DNA of 48,895 nt from an uncultured Bacteroidota bacterium (GCA_900542475.1 UQNO01000015.1:1-48895), one strand, 5' to 3'. Shown: positions 9,754 through 18,470, counted from the first letter of the stretch. Numbers and translations are program-made. The notes: generated by a model from the sequence alone, not told the origin.

Positions 9754-9863
9754 GTCATTTTGACTGAAGCAGAGCGGAATGAATAAATCTCATCATTTGA
9801 ATGACATAGTCTTCTTCGGATGTCGGAGATTTCTCGACTCCGCTTCGTTACGCTCGAAATGAC
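9754..9863. repeat. Dispersed inverted repeat, GTCATTTCGA type
   Basis: The left arm begins GTCATTTTGACTGAAGC and the right arm (9825-9863) is its imperfect reverse complement, ending CGCTCGAAATGAC, with a spacer of about 35 nt. Similar elements lie at 21124-21256 and 28524-28630, and single arms near 11220, 26826-26860, 29900 and 36243. It looks like a REP/MITE-like palindrome filling the pckA spacer. Confidence 0.7.
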
Positions 9864-9888
9864 TAAAAACATTTAATACTAATACAAT

Positions 9889-11208
9889 ATGAAAAAACTT
9901 TTTTTATTAACTATCACGGCGTTTTTTGCATTGACAATCAACGCTCAGACTTATTATGTGTCCAAGAACACAGGTAGTAACAGAGGCGACGGCAGTATGG
10001 AAAAGCCGTTCAAAAACCTTCAGAAAGCCATCGACATGGCCCCGGAAGGAGCCACCATCAACGTTGCCGAAGGCAACTATTTCGGCACTTTGGACATTGG
10101 CAATATCAATGTCACAAAATGCGTGAAAATTTACGGCGGGTTCAGCACCGATTTCTCAACTCGCGATATTTTGAAGTACAAGACCACGGTTCAGCCTGAC
10201 TCGAAATCAAATGGCACATCGAAAGGCAAGGGAACGATGATTATTTCCGGCATCAACAACCCGGCTGGAGAGATTGTCATCGACGGACTCTTATTCGACC
10301 GTGGCAACTGTGTTTCCTATAATGCCAGCGGCGAAGGCAGACCGGAAGGCGTTGAAAGCCCTATGATGAACCCCATCGGAGTAGCAGGAAAGGGCGGCGC
10401 CAACTTCGAAGAGACCTATGTCTTGACGGCAGAGACAAGAGAACTTCATTTCCAAAACCCTAACTGCAAGGAAATTACCATTCGCAACTGCGCTTTCGTC
10501 AATGCACCTGACTATGGCGTCGGCGGACAAGTCCACTGCAAACTCGTCATAGAAAACAACATCTTCATCAATTGCCGCCTGATGGCATGCGACGTCTGGG
10601 GCGGCGATGCAAAAGAGAACATGACAGTGGAATTCAAGTACAACACTATTCTCTTCGTGTGGTCAAGACTCAAAGACTTCGGCGACATGGGCTATGGATA
10701 TCGCTACAACAACGGTACAAACAGCTATGTTGACCACAACATTATCGGATGCTGCATATACAGCGGTCTCGACCGTTGCCGCATCGAGTCGGATAAAAAC
10801 AGAGAAGCCAGGAAAATTGCCGAATCGACAAACAATATGTTCTTTTTGAACAAACGCAGCGATGTGGCTATCCCAGGAGGCGGTGTATTTAAATTTGTGA
10901 GCGTGGAGGATTTTGAAGATGTGGAGCAACTCACCGAAATCGAGGGCTGTGTGAGTCTCAAAGACCCTGCAGTGTTGAAAGGCAAAATCAACGACGCCTA
11001 TCTGGAAGGATTCATAAACGCATCTTACTCGGAAAGCACAAGCTATGATCCAAACTCACCGGCCAACCAGTTCCGTGAAGCCATGGGAATGAACAAACAA
11101 GGCACCATCAAATCAAAAGTGTCGATGTTTGCAAACCGCTACCCATTTGAAGACGCCCTGAAACTTTTCGGAGCCATAGATGGATACGGAGCGCAAATGC
11201 CGAAATAA
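9889..11208 (+). CDS. Secreted right-handed beta-helix protein (439 aa)
   Basis: Exported protein with a clear signal peptide (cleavage after TINA, about residue 19). It then has a DUF1565-like start (YYVSKNTGSNRGDGS...KPFKNLQKAI) typical of right-handed parallel beta-helix proteins. Repeated IRNCAF- and IENNIF-type rungs fill the middle. Such folds often bind or cut polysaccharides, but no catalytic set is recognisable, so function is open. There is no C-terminal secretion domain, and the protein ends shortly after the helix. The start has an A-rich upstream tract. The gene is isolated and ends with a strong terminator. Confidence 0.75.
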   Translation: MKKLFLLTITAFFALTINAQTYYVSKNTGSNRGDGSMEKPFKNLQKAIDMAPEGATINVAEGNYFGTLDIGNINVTKCVKIYGGFSTDFSTRDILKYKTTVQPDSKSNGTSKGKGTMIISGINNPAGEIVIDGLLFDRGNCVSYNASGEGRPEGVESPMMNPIGVAGKGGANFEETYVLTAETRELHFQNPNCKEITIRNCAFVNAPDYGVGGQVHCKLVIENNIFINCRLMACDVWGGDAKENMTVEFKYNTILFVWSRLKDFGDMGYGYRYNNGTNSYVDHNIIGCCIYSGLDRCRIESDKNREARKIAESTNNMFFLNKRSDVAIPGGGVFKFVSVEDFEDVEQLTEIEGCVSLKDPAVLKGKINDAYLEGFINASYSESTSYDPNSPANQFREAMGMNKQGTIKSKVSMFANRYPFEDALKLFGAIDGYGAQMPK

Positions 11209-11264
11209 CAGCCAACATGTCGTCATTGCGACTGAAGAAAAACGAAGTAAACAGATTAAAGCCA

Positions 11265-11301
11265 AAACGACCGGGAATGATATTCCCGGTCGTTTTTTTA
11301 T
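11265..11301 (+). terminator. Rho-independent terminator
   Basis: Arms 11265-11278 and 11282-11295 (AAACGACCGGGAAT) are perfectly complementary around a 3-nt loop, and T7 follows. It closes the beta-helix gene. Confidence 0.93.
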
Positions 11302-11333
11302 TTAAAACACAGCCAACTTTAAAACTAATTGTT

Positions 11334-11341
11334 TATATTTG
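11334..11341 (+). promoter_or_regulatory. -7 box of the HTH-like gene
   Basis: TATATTTG matches the consensus. It lies inside the longest possible reading frame and so argues that translation begins at the downstream ATG (11359), not at the TTG at 11329. Confidence 0.65.
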
Positions 11342-11358
11342 CATTGTTAATTAGAATT

Positions 11359-12015
11359 ATGATGTTGACCTCGTTATTTATCTTGTTACTAACATTGGCC
11401 AAATCATCTGATGCCAATTCCAACGACACTGTTTCAGACATGAAAGCACGTTATGAAAATATCATCGACAGTCATGAACAGTTTGATATACAACCGATAT
11501 TAATAACATTCGTTGCCTTGGTAATAATTTCAACAGCAACCATTTTGTTTTTAAAGAAGTGGAAAATCAGAAAAAACAAACCTTTCAACAATAAGGATTT
11601 GATGAAAACAGTGTTTTTAGAAAGATGGGATGACTTTACAGAGACAAAAATATTCAGCTCAATTATCGAGCGATGCAATGAAAACAAAGAATTGAGAGGA
11701 GACACCATCATGTATTTCAAAAATCCGCTCACTGCTTCTGAAATTAGCCTGTTCAAGGCAACCATAGATTCTCTATTCAACGATTTCACCCATGTATTTT
11801 CATCACAACATCACAACTTGAGCAATGTCGAACTCGATTATTGCTACATTTCCATCCTTCCACTGACCGAGGTTCAAAAAGCAGGACTGCTTTCATTGTC
11901 ATATCAAGGCATAGTGAGTCGCAGAAAAAGAGTGGAAAGCAAATTAAAAAAATCGCTTTCAAATCAAAAGCTGGCTGATTTTATGAAAAAATCCATCAAA
12001 AATGTGCTGATTTAA
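11359..12015 (+). CDS. Membrane-anchored protein with degenerate LuxR-like HTH (218 aa)
   Basis: Not assigned to a named family. The N terminus is a signal or membrane segment (MMLTSLFILLLTLA). A periplasmic loop of about 40 residues follows, then a second membrane helix (ILITFVALVIISTATILFL) and a basic KKWKIRKNK stop-transfer. The cytoplasmic part ends with a segment (YISILPLTEVQKAGLLSLSY, then an RRKRVESKLKKSL helix). That segment resembles the atypical C-terminal HTH seen on many Bacteroidota membrane-bound regulators. DNA binding is therefore plausible but unproved. The start was chosen from the promoter position. No partner gene is evident upstream. Confidence 0.55.
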   Translation: MMLTSLFILLLTLAKSSDANSNDTVSDMKARYENIIDSHEQFDIQPILITFVALVIISTATILFLKKWKIRKNKPFNNKDLMKTVFLERWDDFTETKIFSSIIERCNENKELRGDTIMYFKNPLTASEISLFKATIDSLFNDFTHVFSSQHHNLSNVELDYCYISILPLTEVQKAGLLSLSYQGIVSRRKRVESKLKKSLSNQKLADFMKKSIKNVLI

Positions 12016-12138
12016 TAAAAAACATATTTTTGAATAGTTTTTTATTTGTAATTTCGCACTTGGCAATTGATTGTGATTGAGCCCCCTCAATCCTTGTCGC
12101 AAAAAAACAACGGGGCTAATTAAAAAAACATAAGACCT

Positions 12139-12825
12139 ATGAGCAATAATTTCAACGATTGGCAGATGCAGTACTCAAGCATTGCACCCAACAACAACAA
12201 TCCCTATGATCAAGCAGGATTGTCACACAATCTATTAATGGCTGTTATTGAACAGCGAAACTCTCGTGACATGACCACATCACAAGTGTATGATGTAGTT
12301 GATGATGTTATACAGGAAAATTATAGTACTGTGGTCCAAAACTTTTCCTCTCAAACATTTGCCACACCAATTCTATCTTTTCAAAGTAGGTTGGAGATGG
12401 AAAATTATGTTAATTCTTTAAATGTAAATACCGATGCTAAACAAAAACTCCTTACATTGGCTGATATTTTGTTAAGTTATGAGGTTACTAATTTATCAAC
12501 CGTGATAGGGAAAATAATTGATTTTGAAAATATCTTAATCAACGCTATTAACACCAGTGAAAGAAACATTTACGAACAAGTTTTGATAGCTTCGTCTATT
12601 GGACGTTATTCTTTGTGTTATTGGCAAAATCACTTATCAATAATTAACGGAAATCATAGAGCCCCGTTTTGGAAAAAATTTTTTGTAGCTTTAGCTGATG
12701 CAATTGGAGGTGCAGGAGGTGCTGTTGCAGGTAGTGCCACAGTAGTAGGTGGAATTGCCGGTGGTGTTGCAGGAGCCATTGCAGTAAGTACAGGTTTTGC
12801 AAAATTATGGGATATTTTTGTTTAA
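12139..12825 (+). CDS. Hypothetical protein with C-terminal glycine-rich hydrophobic segment (228 aa)
   Basis: Family not recognised. There is no signal peptide. The first 180 residues are Asn- and Ser-rich and predicted helical. They are followed by a Gly/Ala run (GGAGGAVAGSATVVGGIAGG, about residues 190-212) of glycine-zipper type, like segments that insert in or pack against membranes. The gene is more AT-rich than core genes nearby, hinting at acquisition. The leader has a small hairpin (ATTGAG/CTCAAT) and no Shine-Dalgarno site. It is 18 nt from the next gene, so the two may be cotranscribed. A bacteriocin- or pore-like role is only one possibility. Confidence 0.55.
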   Translation: MSNNFNDWQMQYSSIAPNNNNPYDQAGLSHNLLMAVIEQRNSRDMTTSQVYDVVDDVIQENYSTVVQNFSSQTFATPILSFQSRLEMENYVNSLNVNTDAKQKLLTLADILLSYEVTNLSTVIGKIIDFENILINAINTSERNIYEQVLIASSIGRYSLCYWQNHLSIINGNHRAPFWKKFFVALADAIGGAGGAVAGSATVVGGIAGGVAGAIAVSTGFAKLWDIFV

Positions 12826-12843
12826 TAATAAAAACGTAGTATT

Positions 12844-13383
12844 ATGAAAAGTAAGTTATTTCTATTAGCAGCAGTGTTATTTGCATCGGCAAGTCTCTGC
12901 TTTGGTCAAGAATCGCAATCGAAATGGAGTTTCGGGACTGCGATTTCGGGAGGTTATAGCTACAACTCCGGTGATTTTGCAAATGATTTCAACGATTACG
13001 GCTCCTTACTATGGAGTATAGACCTCGGTTACAATCGTATTCAGGCTTCGTTATATGCCTCAAAAGGCTGGGGTTCGGAAAACGACATGTTCGATTACGG
13101 ATTGCGGGCCGGCTACAATGTCGTTGACGGAAAAATACTGGGTGTCACTCCTTTCTTGGGATTTGGCATCATGTATTTCAGTCATGACTCCGACTTTAAA
13201 AATCTTCCGGCTCCGTCCGCCGGTGCAAATTTTGATTTTAAATTCTATAGTAACAACAAGTCAAAACACAAGGACACCTGGATGATGCGGTTGCAATACA
13301 ATTGCTCGTTACCTTTTAAAGACGGCAATGTCGGTTATGTTCACAGTATCATGATAGGTATTGCAGTGAAAGGATTGCTTTAG
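12844..13383 (+). CDS. Small outer-membrane beta-barrel protein (179 aa)
   Basis: Exported protein. The signal peptide has a positively charged start and a hydrophobic core, ending near residue 21 (SLCFG-Q). The remainder alternates hydrophobic and polar residues in strands with Gly and Tyr (GYSYNSGDF, GLRAGYNV, VTPFLGFGIMYF). This fits an 8-stranded OmpA/OmpW-like barrel without a peptidoglycan-binding domain. Function unknown. It closely follows the glycine-rich gene, suggesting a two-gene unit ending at the terminator downstream. Confidence 0.65.
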   Translation: MKSKLFLLAAVLFASASLCFGQESQSKWSFGTAISGGYSYNSGDFANDFNDYGSLLWSIDLGYNRIQASLYASKGWGSENDMFDYGLRAGYNVVDGKILGVTPFLGFGIMYFSHDSDFKNLPAPSAGANFDFKFYSNNKSKHKDTWMMRLQYNCSLPFKDGNVGYVHSIMIGIAVKGLL

Positions 13384-13416
13384 CAAATGCGATTTAGATT
13401 TTAGTCATTAGAAACA

Positions 13417-13454
13417 GAAAAGGACCGGATCGTGCGATTCAGTCCTTTTCTTAT
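13417..13454 (+). terminator. Terminator between barrel gene and dnaN
   Basis: Arms 13417-13425 (GAAAAGGAC) and 13442-13450 pair around a 16-nt loop, with T-rich sequence on both sides. It may serve both the barrel gene and the convergent dnaN. Confidence 0.7.
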
Positions 13455-13481
13455 TTTATTTATGTAGTCGAAACTTCCTAA

Positions 13482-14606
13482 TCAGTTGAGCATTACCGGC
13501 ATGAGTAGCATCAGGATATCCTCGTCGGCGTTCTGGTTATCCACGGGGGTGATGATTCCTGCGCGGTTTGGAGCCGACATCTCAAGTTGAATCTCTGTTT
13601 GGCCGAGGTTTGCGAGCATTTCTTGGAAGAACTTCGAGCTGAAGCCGATTTCCATGTCCTCGCCTGAATAGTTGCAGGTGAGGCGTTCCTTGGCTTCGTT
13701 GGAGTAGTCGAGGTCTTCGGCAGTGAGCAGTAATTCTTGACCGCTTATCTTGAAGCGAATCTGGTGTGTAGCCTTGCTTGAGAAGATGGCCACACGTTTT
13801 ATAGCGGCATTAAGAAGTTGACGGTCAACGATAAGCTTGTTAGGATTCGTTGTCGGGATAACAGCCTCGTAGTTTGGATAACGACCATCGATGAGGCGGC
13901 AAATCAGCTTGTATTCGCCGAAAGTGAACGATGCGTTGGTGTTGTTGAACTCAATATGCACTGATTCATCGGCTCTGCCGGCGAGGATATTCTTCAACTG
14001 GTTGATAGGCTTTTTAGGCACTATGAACGATGCCGTCATATCCGATTTGACGTCCATTCTTTTGTATCGCACGAGTTTGTGGGCATCGGTAGCCACAAAT
14101 GTGAGGCAGGTGTCGCTCATAGACATAAACACGCCAGTCATAATTGGGCGAATCTCGTCGTTGCCTGTCGCGAAGATTGTCTTCTCGAAACCGCAAGCGA
14201 GCACATCGGCCGGGATATCCCATACTGACGGCTCGGCAATCATTGGCACTTGTGGAAACTCGTCGCTCTTGTGACCGACCATCTTATAACGCCCCTCGCC
14301 TGTCGTGATTTCGATAGCGAGAGTTGCCTCATCAATATTAAATGACACCGGAATGTCCGGGAAATTCTTCATTACATCAATAAGTAAACGTGCTGGAATA
14401 GTGACTTGTCCCTTGCCTTCAACCATATCAGGTTTGATGGCGACAGTCATCGTGGTTTCAAGGTCAGATACCGTGATTTTGAGCTCGTCTTCAGCGATGT
14501 CGAAGAGGAAATCGTCCAAAATCGGCAAGGTATTGCTTGAATTTATAACGCCGCTGAGGGCTTGTATCGCTTTTAAAAGCTTTGAACTCGAAAGAATAAA
14601 CTTCAT
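13482..14606 (-). CDS. dnaN: DNA polymerase III beta subunit, sliding clamp (374 aa)
   Basis: Ring-shaped processivity clamp of the replicative polymerase. It has the normal length and three-domain layout. Recognisable blocks are the N-terminal LLKAIQALSGVINSSNTLPI, a middle ATDAHKLVRYKR and the hydrophobic C-terminal ending in MLLMPVML, where polymerase and other partners dock. An AGGAG Shine-Dalgarno precedes the ATG, unusual for this window. It is not next to dnaA or recF here. Divergence from prmA is absent: both read leftward, with a 71-nt spacer. Confidence 0.97.
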   Translation of the reverse strand: MKFILSSSKLLKAIQALSGVINSSNTLPILDDFLFDIAEDELKITVSDLETTMTVAIKPDMVEGKGQVTIPARLLIDVMKNFPDIPVSFNIDEATLAIEITTGEGRYKMVGHKSDEFPQVPMIAEPSVWDIPADVLACGFEKTIFATGNDEIRPIMTGVFMSMSDTCLTFVATDAHKLVRYKRMDVKSDMTASFIVPKKPINQLKNILAGRADESVHIEFNNTNASFTFGEYKLICRLIDGRYPNYEAVIPTTNPNKLIVDRQLLNAAIKRVAIFSSKATHQIRFKISGQELLLTAEDLDYSNEAKERLTCNYSGEDMEIGFSSKFFQEMLANLGQTEIQLEMSAPNRAGIITPVDNQNADEDILMLLMPVMLN

Positions 14607-14677
14607 AACTCCTAATATTTTTCAAACTGCTAAATTACAACTTTTTCTTGAATTGCAGCCATTTTTTTTATTTTTTT

Positions 14678-15511
14678 TTATTTTTTGACAAAAACAGCCG
14701 CCGTCCAATCGTTTTCCTTAATATGATTAAGGTATGAAAGTCCAAGACGCTCTGCTTCGTTTCTAACAAGCTGTAAATCAGCCTCATAGAATCCACTGAA
14801 AAAAATCTTGCCGTTTTTTTTAAGACATTTGACGTATTCGTACATGTCGCGCAGAAGGATATTGCGGTTGATATTAGCGATAATGATGTCGAATTGTCTG
14901 TTATTCAATGAGTTGGCATCGCCAAGTTCGACAATGATTTCATTCTCGTTGTTAAGTTTTATATTGTCGAGAGCGTTGCGGTAAGCCCATTCGTCGTTGT
15001 CGATAGCAACAGTCTTCGCCGAGCCGAGTTTCTTTGCCAATATAGCGAGGACTCCCGTTCCAGAGCCCATATCGAGTACGTCTTTGTCTTTGAAATTTTC
15101 GGCAAGCATCAGTTTAATAATCTGCGCCGTTGTTTCGTGGTGTGCTGTTCCGAACGACATCTTGGGTTCGATACAGAGGTCGAATTTGCAGTTGTTGTCG
15201 GCATCATGGAACGGTGCGCGGATGCGGCAGGTTCCGTCAACAACCACAGGCTCGTACGACGACTCCCAGGCGGCGTTCCAGTCCTGGTCTGGAATGAGTT
15301 CATGTTTAACCACTTTAACGTCAACGAGTTGCTCCATGGCAAGTATCTCGTCAAGAGCGTTTTTATCAAAAGCAGACTCGGCGCAATAGGCAGCAAAGCC
15401 CTCGTCGATGTCCATAAAGCCATCAAAGCCGATATTACCGAGCAGTTCGGCAAGCATATCTTTCAAATCTTCGTTTTGAGGCCTTGAAAAAGTATAGGCG
15501 AGATAATTCAT
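14678..15511 (-). CDS. prmA: Ribosomal protein L11 methyltransferase (277 aa)
   Basis: SAM-dependent methyltransferase that trimethylates ribosomal protein L11. The C-terminal Rossmann domain shows motif I (DMGSGTGVLAI) and an acidic AIDNDEWA motif II. IIANINRNIL corresponds to the NPPY-like motif IV used by PrmA. The N-terminal domain is shorter than in Proteobacteria, as usual for Bacteroidota. I prefer ATG at 15511 to the in-frame TTG two codons earlier, giving a 6-nt gap to the tpiA stop. It is the second gene of a tpiA-prmA operon. Confidence 0.93.
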   Translation of the reverse strand: MNYLAYTFSRPQNEDLKDMLAELLGNIGFDGFMDIDEGFAAYCAESAFDKNALDEILAMEQLVDVKVVKHELIPDQDWNAAWESSYEPVVVDGTCRIRAPFHDADNNCKFDLCIEPKMSFGTAHHETTAQIIKLMLAENFKDKDVLDMGSGTGVLAILAKKLGSAKTVAIDNDEWAYRNALDNIKLNNENEIIVELGDANSLNNRQFDIIIANINRNILLRDMYEYVKCLKKNGKIFFSGFYEADLQLVRNEAERLGLSYLNHIKENDWTAAVFVKK

Positions 15512-15517
15512 TTTCAA

Positions 15518-16285
15518 TTATTTAGAAGCCTGTTCGCAGATACTTACAAAATCCTCGGCTTTGAGCGACGCGCCACCTATGAGACCGCCGTCAACATCAG
15601 GCTGGGCAAAGAGTTCGGAAGCGTTCTTGGCGTTGCAGCTGCCTCCGTAGAGGATATGAATCCGACTTGCGATGTCGTCGCCGTACCTCTCTTTCACGAG
15701 ACCTCTGATGAATGCGTGCACCTCCTGGGCCTGAACAGGGGTGGCAGTCTTGCCTGTCCCTATAGCCCAAACCGGTTCGTAGGCGATGACAACATTCTCA
15801 ATATCAGCGACATCGAGATGAAACAGCCCCTCCTCCACTTGTTTGCGGATAATGTCGAAATGTTTGTTGGCTTCGCGCTCTTCAAGCACCTCGCCCACAC
15901 AGAAAATCGGGACGATTTCATATTTGAGAGCAAGGTTCACTTTCGCGGCGAGAGCAGCGTTGTCTTCACCGAAATATTTTCTTCGCTCGCTATGACCGAT
16001 GATGCAGCAACTCACTCCTATAGAGTCGAGCATCTTGGCCGACACTTCGCCTGTGTAAGCCCCTGATTCCCATGCGGCGCAGTCCTGGGCGCCCACTTCA
16101 AACAGTTCATGCTCCGACGCCTCGTCAGTCGCGAGTTCAAGGTACGGGAACGGGGGGCATATTATCACTTCGCACGAAGGCTGTTTTTCTTCGAGAAGGC
16201 TTTCGAGGTCTTCGACAAGGGTCTGGGCTTCCTCGAAATCGAGGTTCATTTTCCAGTTACCGGCAACGATTTTATTTCTTTTCAT
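15518..16285 (-). CDS. tpiA: Triosephosphate isomerase (255 aa)
   Basis: Glycolytic TIM-barrel enzyme interconverting dihydroxyacetone phosphate and glyceraldehyde 3-phosphate. Key residues are visible: Lys in NWKMN, His in IGHSERR, catalytic Glu in AYEPVWAIGTG, and phosphate-binding YGGS and GGASL. The start MKRNKIVAGNWKMN is chosen because family proteins begin there; the frame stays open 13 codons further upstream. It heads the tpiA-prmA pair. Confidence 0.97.
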   Translation of the reverse strand: MKRNKIVAGNWKMNLDFEEAQTLVEDLESLLEEKQPSCEVIICPPFPYLELATDEASEHELFEVGAQDCAAWESGAYTGEVSAKMLDSIGVSCCIIGHSERRKYFGEDNAALAAKVNLALKYEIVPIFCVGEVLEEREANKHFDIIRKQVEEGLFHLDVADIENVVIAYEPVWAIGTGKTATPVQAQEVHAFIRGLVKERYGDDIASRIHILYGGSCNAKNASELFAQPDVDGGLIGGASLKAEDFVSICEQASK

Positions 16286-16386
16286 GACAATTTGAATTAA
16301 TGTTAATTTCCTACAGAAATGCAAAGATAGTGATTTTTATTGGATAATGCACTGTTTTTTTATTTCAATGTCATTTTATATCAGCT

Positions 16387-16590
16387 TCAGATGTCGCTTT
16401 CTTCCAAAATAAAAACCTCCTCTACGCTTTTTCCGAACACTTTCGCCATCTTCAAAGCGAGCAAAGTAGAAGGCACATAACGTCCCGACTCCACCGCATT
16501 GATTGTCTGGCGACTAACGCCGATTCTTTTGGCCAATTCCTCTTGCGTAATATCCATTTCGGCTCGCGCGACCTTCAAACGATTTTTCAT
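16387..16590 (-). CDS. Small XRE/Cro-C1 family transcriptional regulator (67 aa)
   Basis: Single-domain helix-turn-helix repressor. The HTH is RAEMDITQEELAKRIGVSRQ with recognition helix TINAVESGRY and a closing helix through VFGKSVEEVF. It matches the compact regulators (YozG-like) that pair with multi-pass membrane proteins. It overlaps the upstream membrane-protein gene by 4 nt (ATGA), so the two are translationally coupled and probably autoregulated from a common promoter. Confidence 0.9.
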   Translation of the reverse strand: MKNRLKVARAEMDITQEELAKRIGVSRQTINAVESGRYVPSTLLALKMAKVFGKSVEEVFILEESDI

Positions 16591-17063
16591 TTTTTACCTC
16601 CTTTATTTTCACGATTCAATTCTATACGAAATTTGATGATAAAAAGAATCAAAAAAAGGAAAAAAAGCGAATAAGGCACATAGACATAGACGCTACCGTA
16701 AATCGCCAATGTGCCGACAAGGAACACTATCGCCGATATGTAGGTGGCCCACACAAGACTTTGTTCGCGTATGCTTTTAACAAATTCATCTTCGATTTTC
16801 TCTTTTGAAAATCCGATGAAAATCAAACCTATGGTTAGCAATGGCATGATGATTGACAATGGCGTGCATGTCGCCATCACAAAAAATCCCTTGCTTTCTT
16901 CGCTGTGGAATGTCTCGAAAGCACCATCATAATAAATAGATGGCATTTTTATCATGCTTCCGTTAAACCAAATTGCATATACAACAAGTGCTAATAATAC
17001 CACGCTTGTAATTACCAAGCCGATAATCTTGAAATAGTTTGGAAATAAGTATTTTTTTTTCAT
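16587..17063 (-). CDS. Four-helix membrane protein paired with XRE regulator (158 aa)
   Basis: Integral membrane protein with about four membrane helices (near residues 12-33, 62-83, 100-121 and 124-146). The C-terminal tail is basic. It resembles the DUF2178-like proteins found in two-gene units with small XRE regulators; function unknown. The start codon lies 4 nt after a TATATTTG -7 box, so the transcript may be leaderless. It is the first gene of the pair. Confidence 0.65.
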   Translation of the reverse strand: MKKKYLFPNYFKIIGLVITSVVLLALVVYAIWFNGSMIKMPSIYYDGAFETFHSEESKGFFVMATCTPLSIIMPLLTIGLIFIGFSKEKIEDEFVKSIREQSLVWATYISAIVFLVGTLAIYGSVYVYVPYSLFFLFLILFIIKFRIELNRENKGGKK

Positions 17064-17411
17064 AGTACAAATATATTAAAGTTTGAATTTACAATATTTT
17101 CGCTTCAAAGCTTCCTTATTCCGCGGTCTTATTGAAGCGATTTTGTCTTTTTGTTAGACATTCTCATGTTAAAATTGCTATATGATATACTACAACGACA
17201 ATATCAAACACAAAACAGGAGTTTGTTTTTTTACCGTAACCATATATCAATAAATTTCAAAACGTCACCATTAATCATCTTTAGCATATTTTAACATTCA
17301 ACACTGCAAAAGTAATGTTTTTTTTTCATATAGACAAATTTATTTTACTAAAAAAATAAAAAAAAATAAAAATGCCTGATTTAGCATTGAATCAGGCGTG
17401 AAATCACAAAA
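17064..17411. other. AT-rich spacer with promoter and terminator
   Basis: A 348-nt spacer without a supported gene. On the right it holds the permease terminator. On the left is the -7 box of the membrane-protein gene (TATATTTG, complement of 17068-17075). A loose stem pairs 17101-17108 with 17132-17139 (CGCTTCAA/TTGAAGCG). Otherwise it is plain AT-rich sequence. Confidence 0.6.
17360..17397 (-). terminator. Terminator of the permease operon
   Basis: Read on the minus strand, arms 17397-17390 and 17381-17374 (GCCTGATT) pair around 8 nt and are followed by a long T-rich run, just after the permease stop. Confidence 0.85.
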
Positions 17412-18470
17412 TTATTTTATCCTCACTCTCGGGTCGAGAACTCCATAAAAGACATCAACCATTATATTGATGATGATGAGCATCACTCCGATTAGCAAAA
17501 CGGCACCCATCACGACCGGGAAGTCGAATTTGTCGAGTGCGTCAACGATGACCACACCGAGTCCTTTCCAGTCGAAGACATATTCCACGAATACGGCACC
17601 TGCGAGCAGAGAGGCGAACCATCCGGAAACGGCGGTAATCACTGGTGTTATTGCGTTTCTCAAGGCATGAATTCCGATTACACGCCAAGGTTTCAAACCC
17701 TTTGCTTTAGCGGTTCTGATGTAATCCATAGACATCACGTCAAGCAAGGTTGTTCTTGTAAGTTCGGTTATAACCGCCAGCGGGCGCAATCCGAGCGTCA
17801 AGGCTGGCAAAACAAGGTTTTTCAGGTCGAGATAAGAGCCATTGCCGTAGTCATCGACAGAGAAAAGACTGCCCGTCATGCTCAGGCCCGTCACATCTTC
17901 CAAAACGAAGCCGAAGAGCCATGCTATGAGAATAGCGGCAAAAAACGAGGGCAGCGACATGCCTATCGTAGTGATAAACAAGGTCAAACGGTTTAAAAAG
18001 TTAGAGTTTACGATAGCCGTGAGCACGCCGAGAAGCACGCCTGTCAGGAATGCAAAAAGTATCGACACAAACGCGAGAATCAAGGTATTCGGAAAGGCTT
18101 CGGCAAGTATCGTCCCCACAGGTCTTTTACTCTGATATGAATACCGCAGATAAGGCGTTTTCAATACGATTTCAGTGTTTCCAAGTGTCGTGATTTTTAG
18201 ATAAGTCTCGTATTTTGACAGGTCTTTTTCTTTATTGTAAAACGAGATTAGCGAGAGGTCGTTGAGATAGTCAACATATTGTTTACCAATACTTTTGTCG
18301 AGACCGAGTTCATGTTTGATAGCCTGCACGTCTTGTTCGTCGGCTCGTTGTCCAAGCATCATGCGAACCGGGTCGCCGGGAACGATTGTGAACAAGAAAA
18401 ACACCAACGTAGCCACTCCCCACAAGACGAGGATTCCGTAAAGTATTTTTCTCACAATGTACGCCAACAT
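17412..18470 (-). CDS. Oligopeptide/dipeptide-type ABC transporter permease (352 aa)
   Basis: Inner-membrane permease of the OppB/DppB family. The N terminus (IVRKILYGILVLWGVATLVF, then IVPGDPVRMMLG) and the C-terminal GAVFVEYVFDWKGLG with VLDPRVR are diagnostic. The cytoplasmic EAA-like loop is in YIRTAKAKGLKPWRV. It has about six membrane helices and an enlarged loop after the first. No OppC, ATPase or binding protein lies beside it, so it is an orphan permease. It is the last gene of the DUF1599 - DoxX-like - permease operon, 1 nt after the previous stop. Confidence 0.88.
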   Translation of the reverse strand: MLAYIVRKILYGILVLWGVATLVFFLFTIVPGDPVRMMLGQRADEQDVQAIKHELGLDKSIGKQYVDYLNDLSLISFYNKEKDLSKYETYLKITTLGNTEIVLKTPYLRYSYQSKRPVGTILAEAFPNTLILAFVSILFAFLTGVLLGVLTAIVNSNFLNRLTLFITTIGMSLPSFFAAILIAWLFGFVLEDVTGLSMTGSLFSVDDYGNGSYLDLKNLVLPALTLGLRPLAVITELTRTTLLDVMSMDYIRTAKAKGLKPWRVIGIHALRNAITPVITAVSGWFASLLAGAVFVEYVFDWKGLGVVIVDALDKFDFPVVMGAVLLIGVMLIIINIMVDVFYGVLDPRVRIK

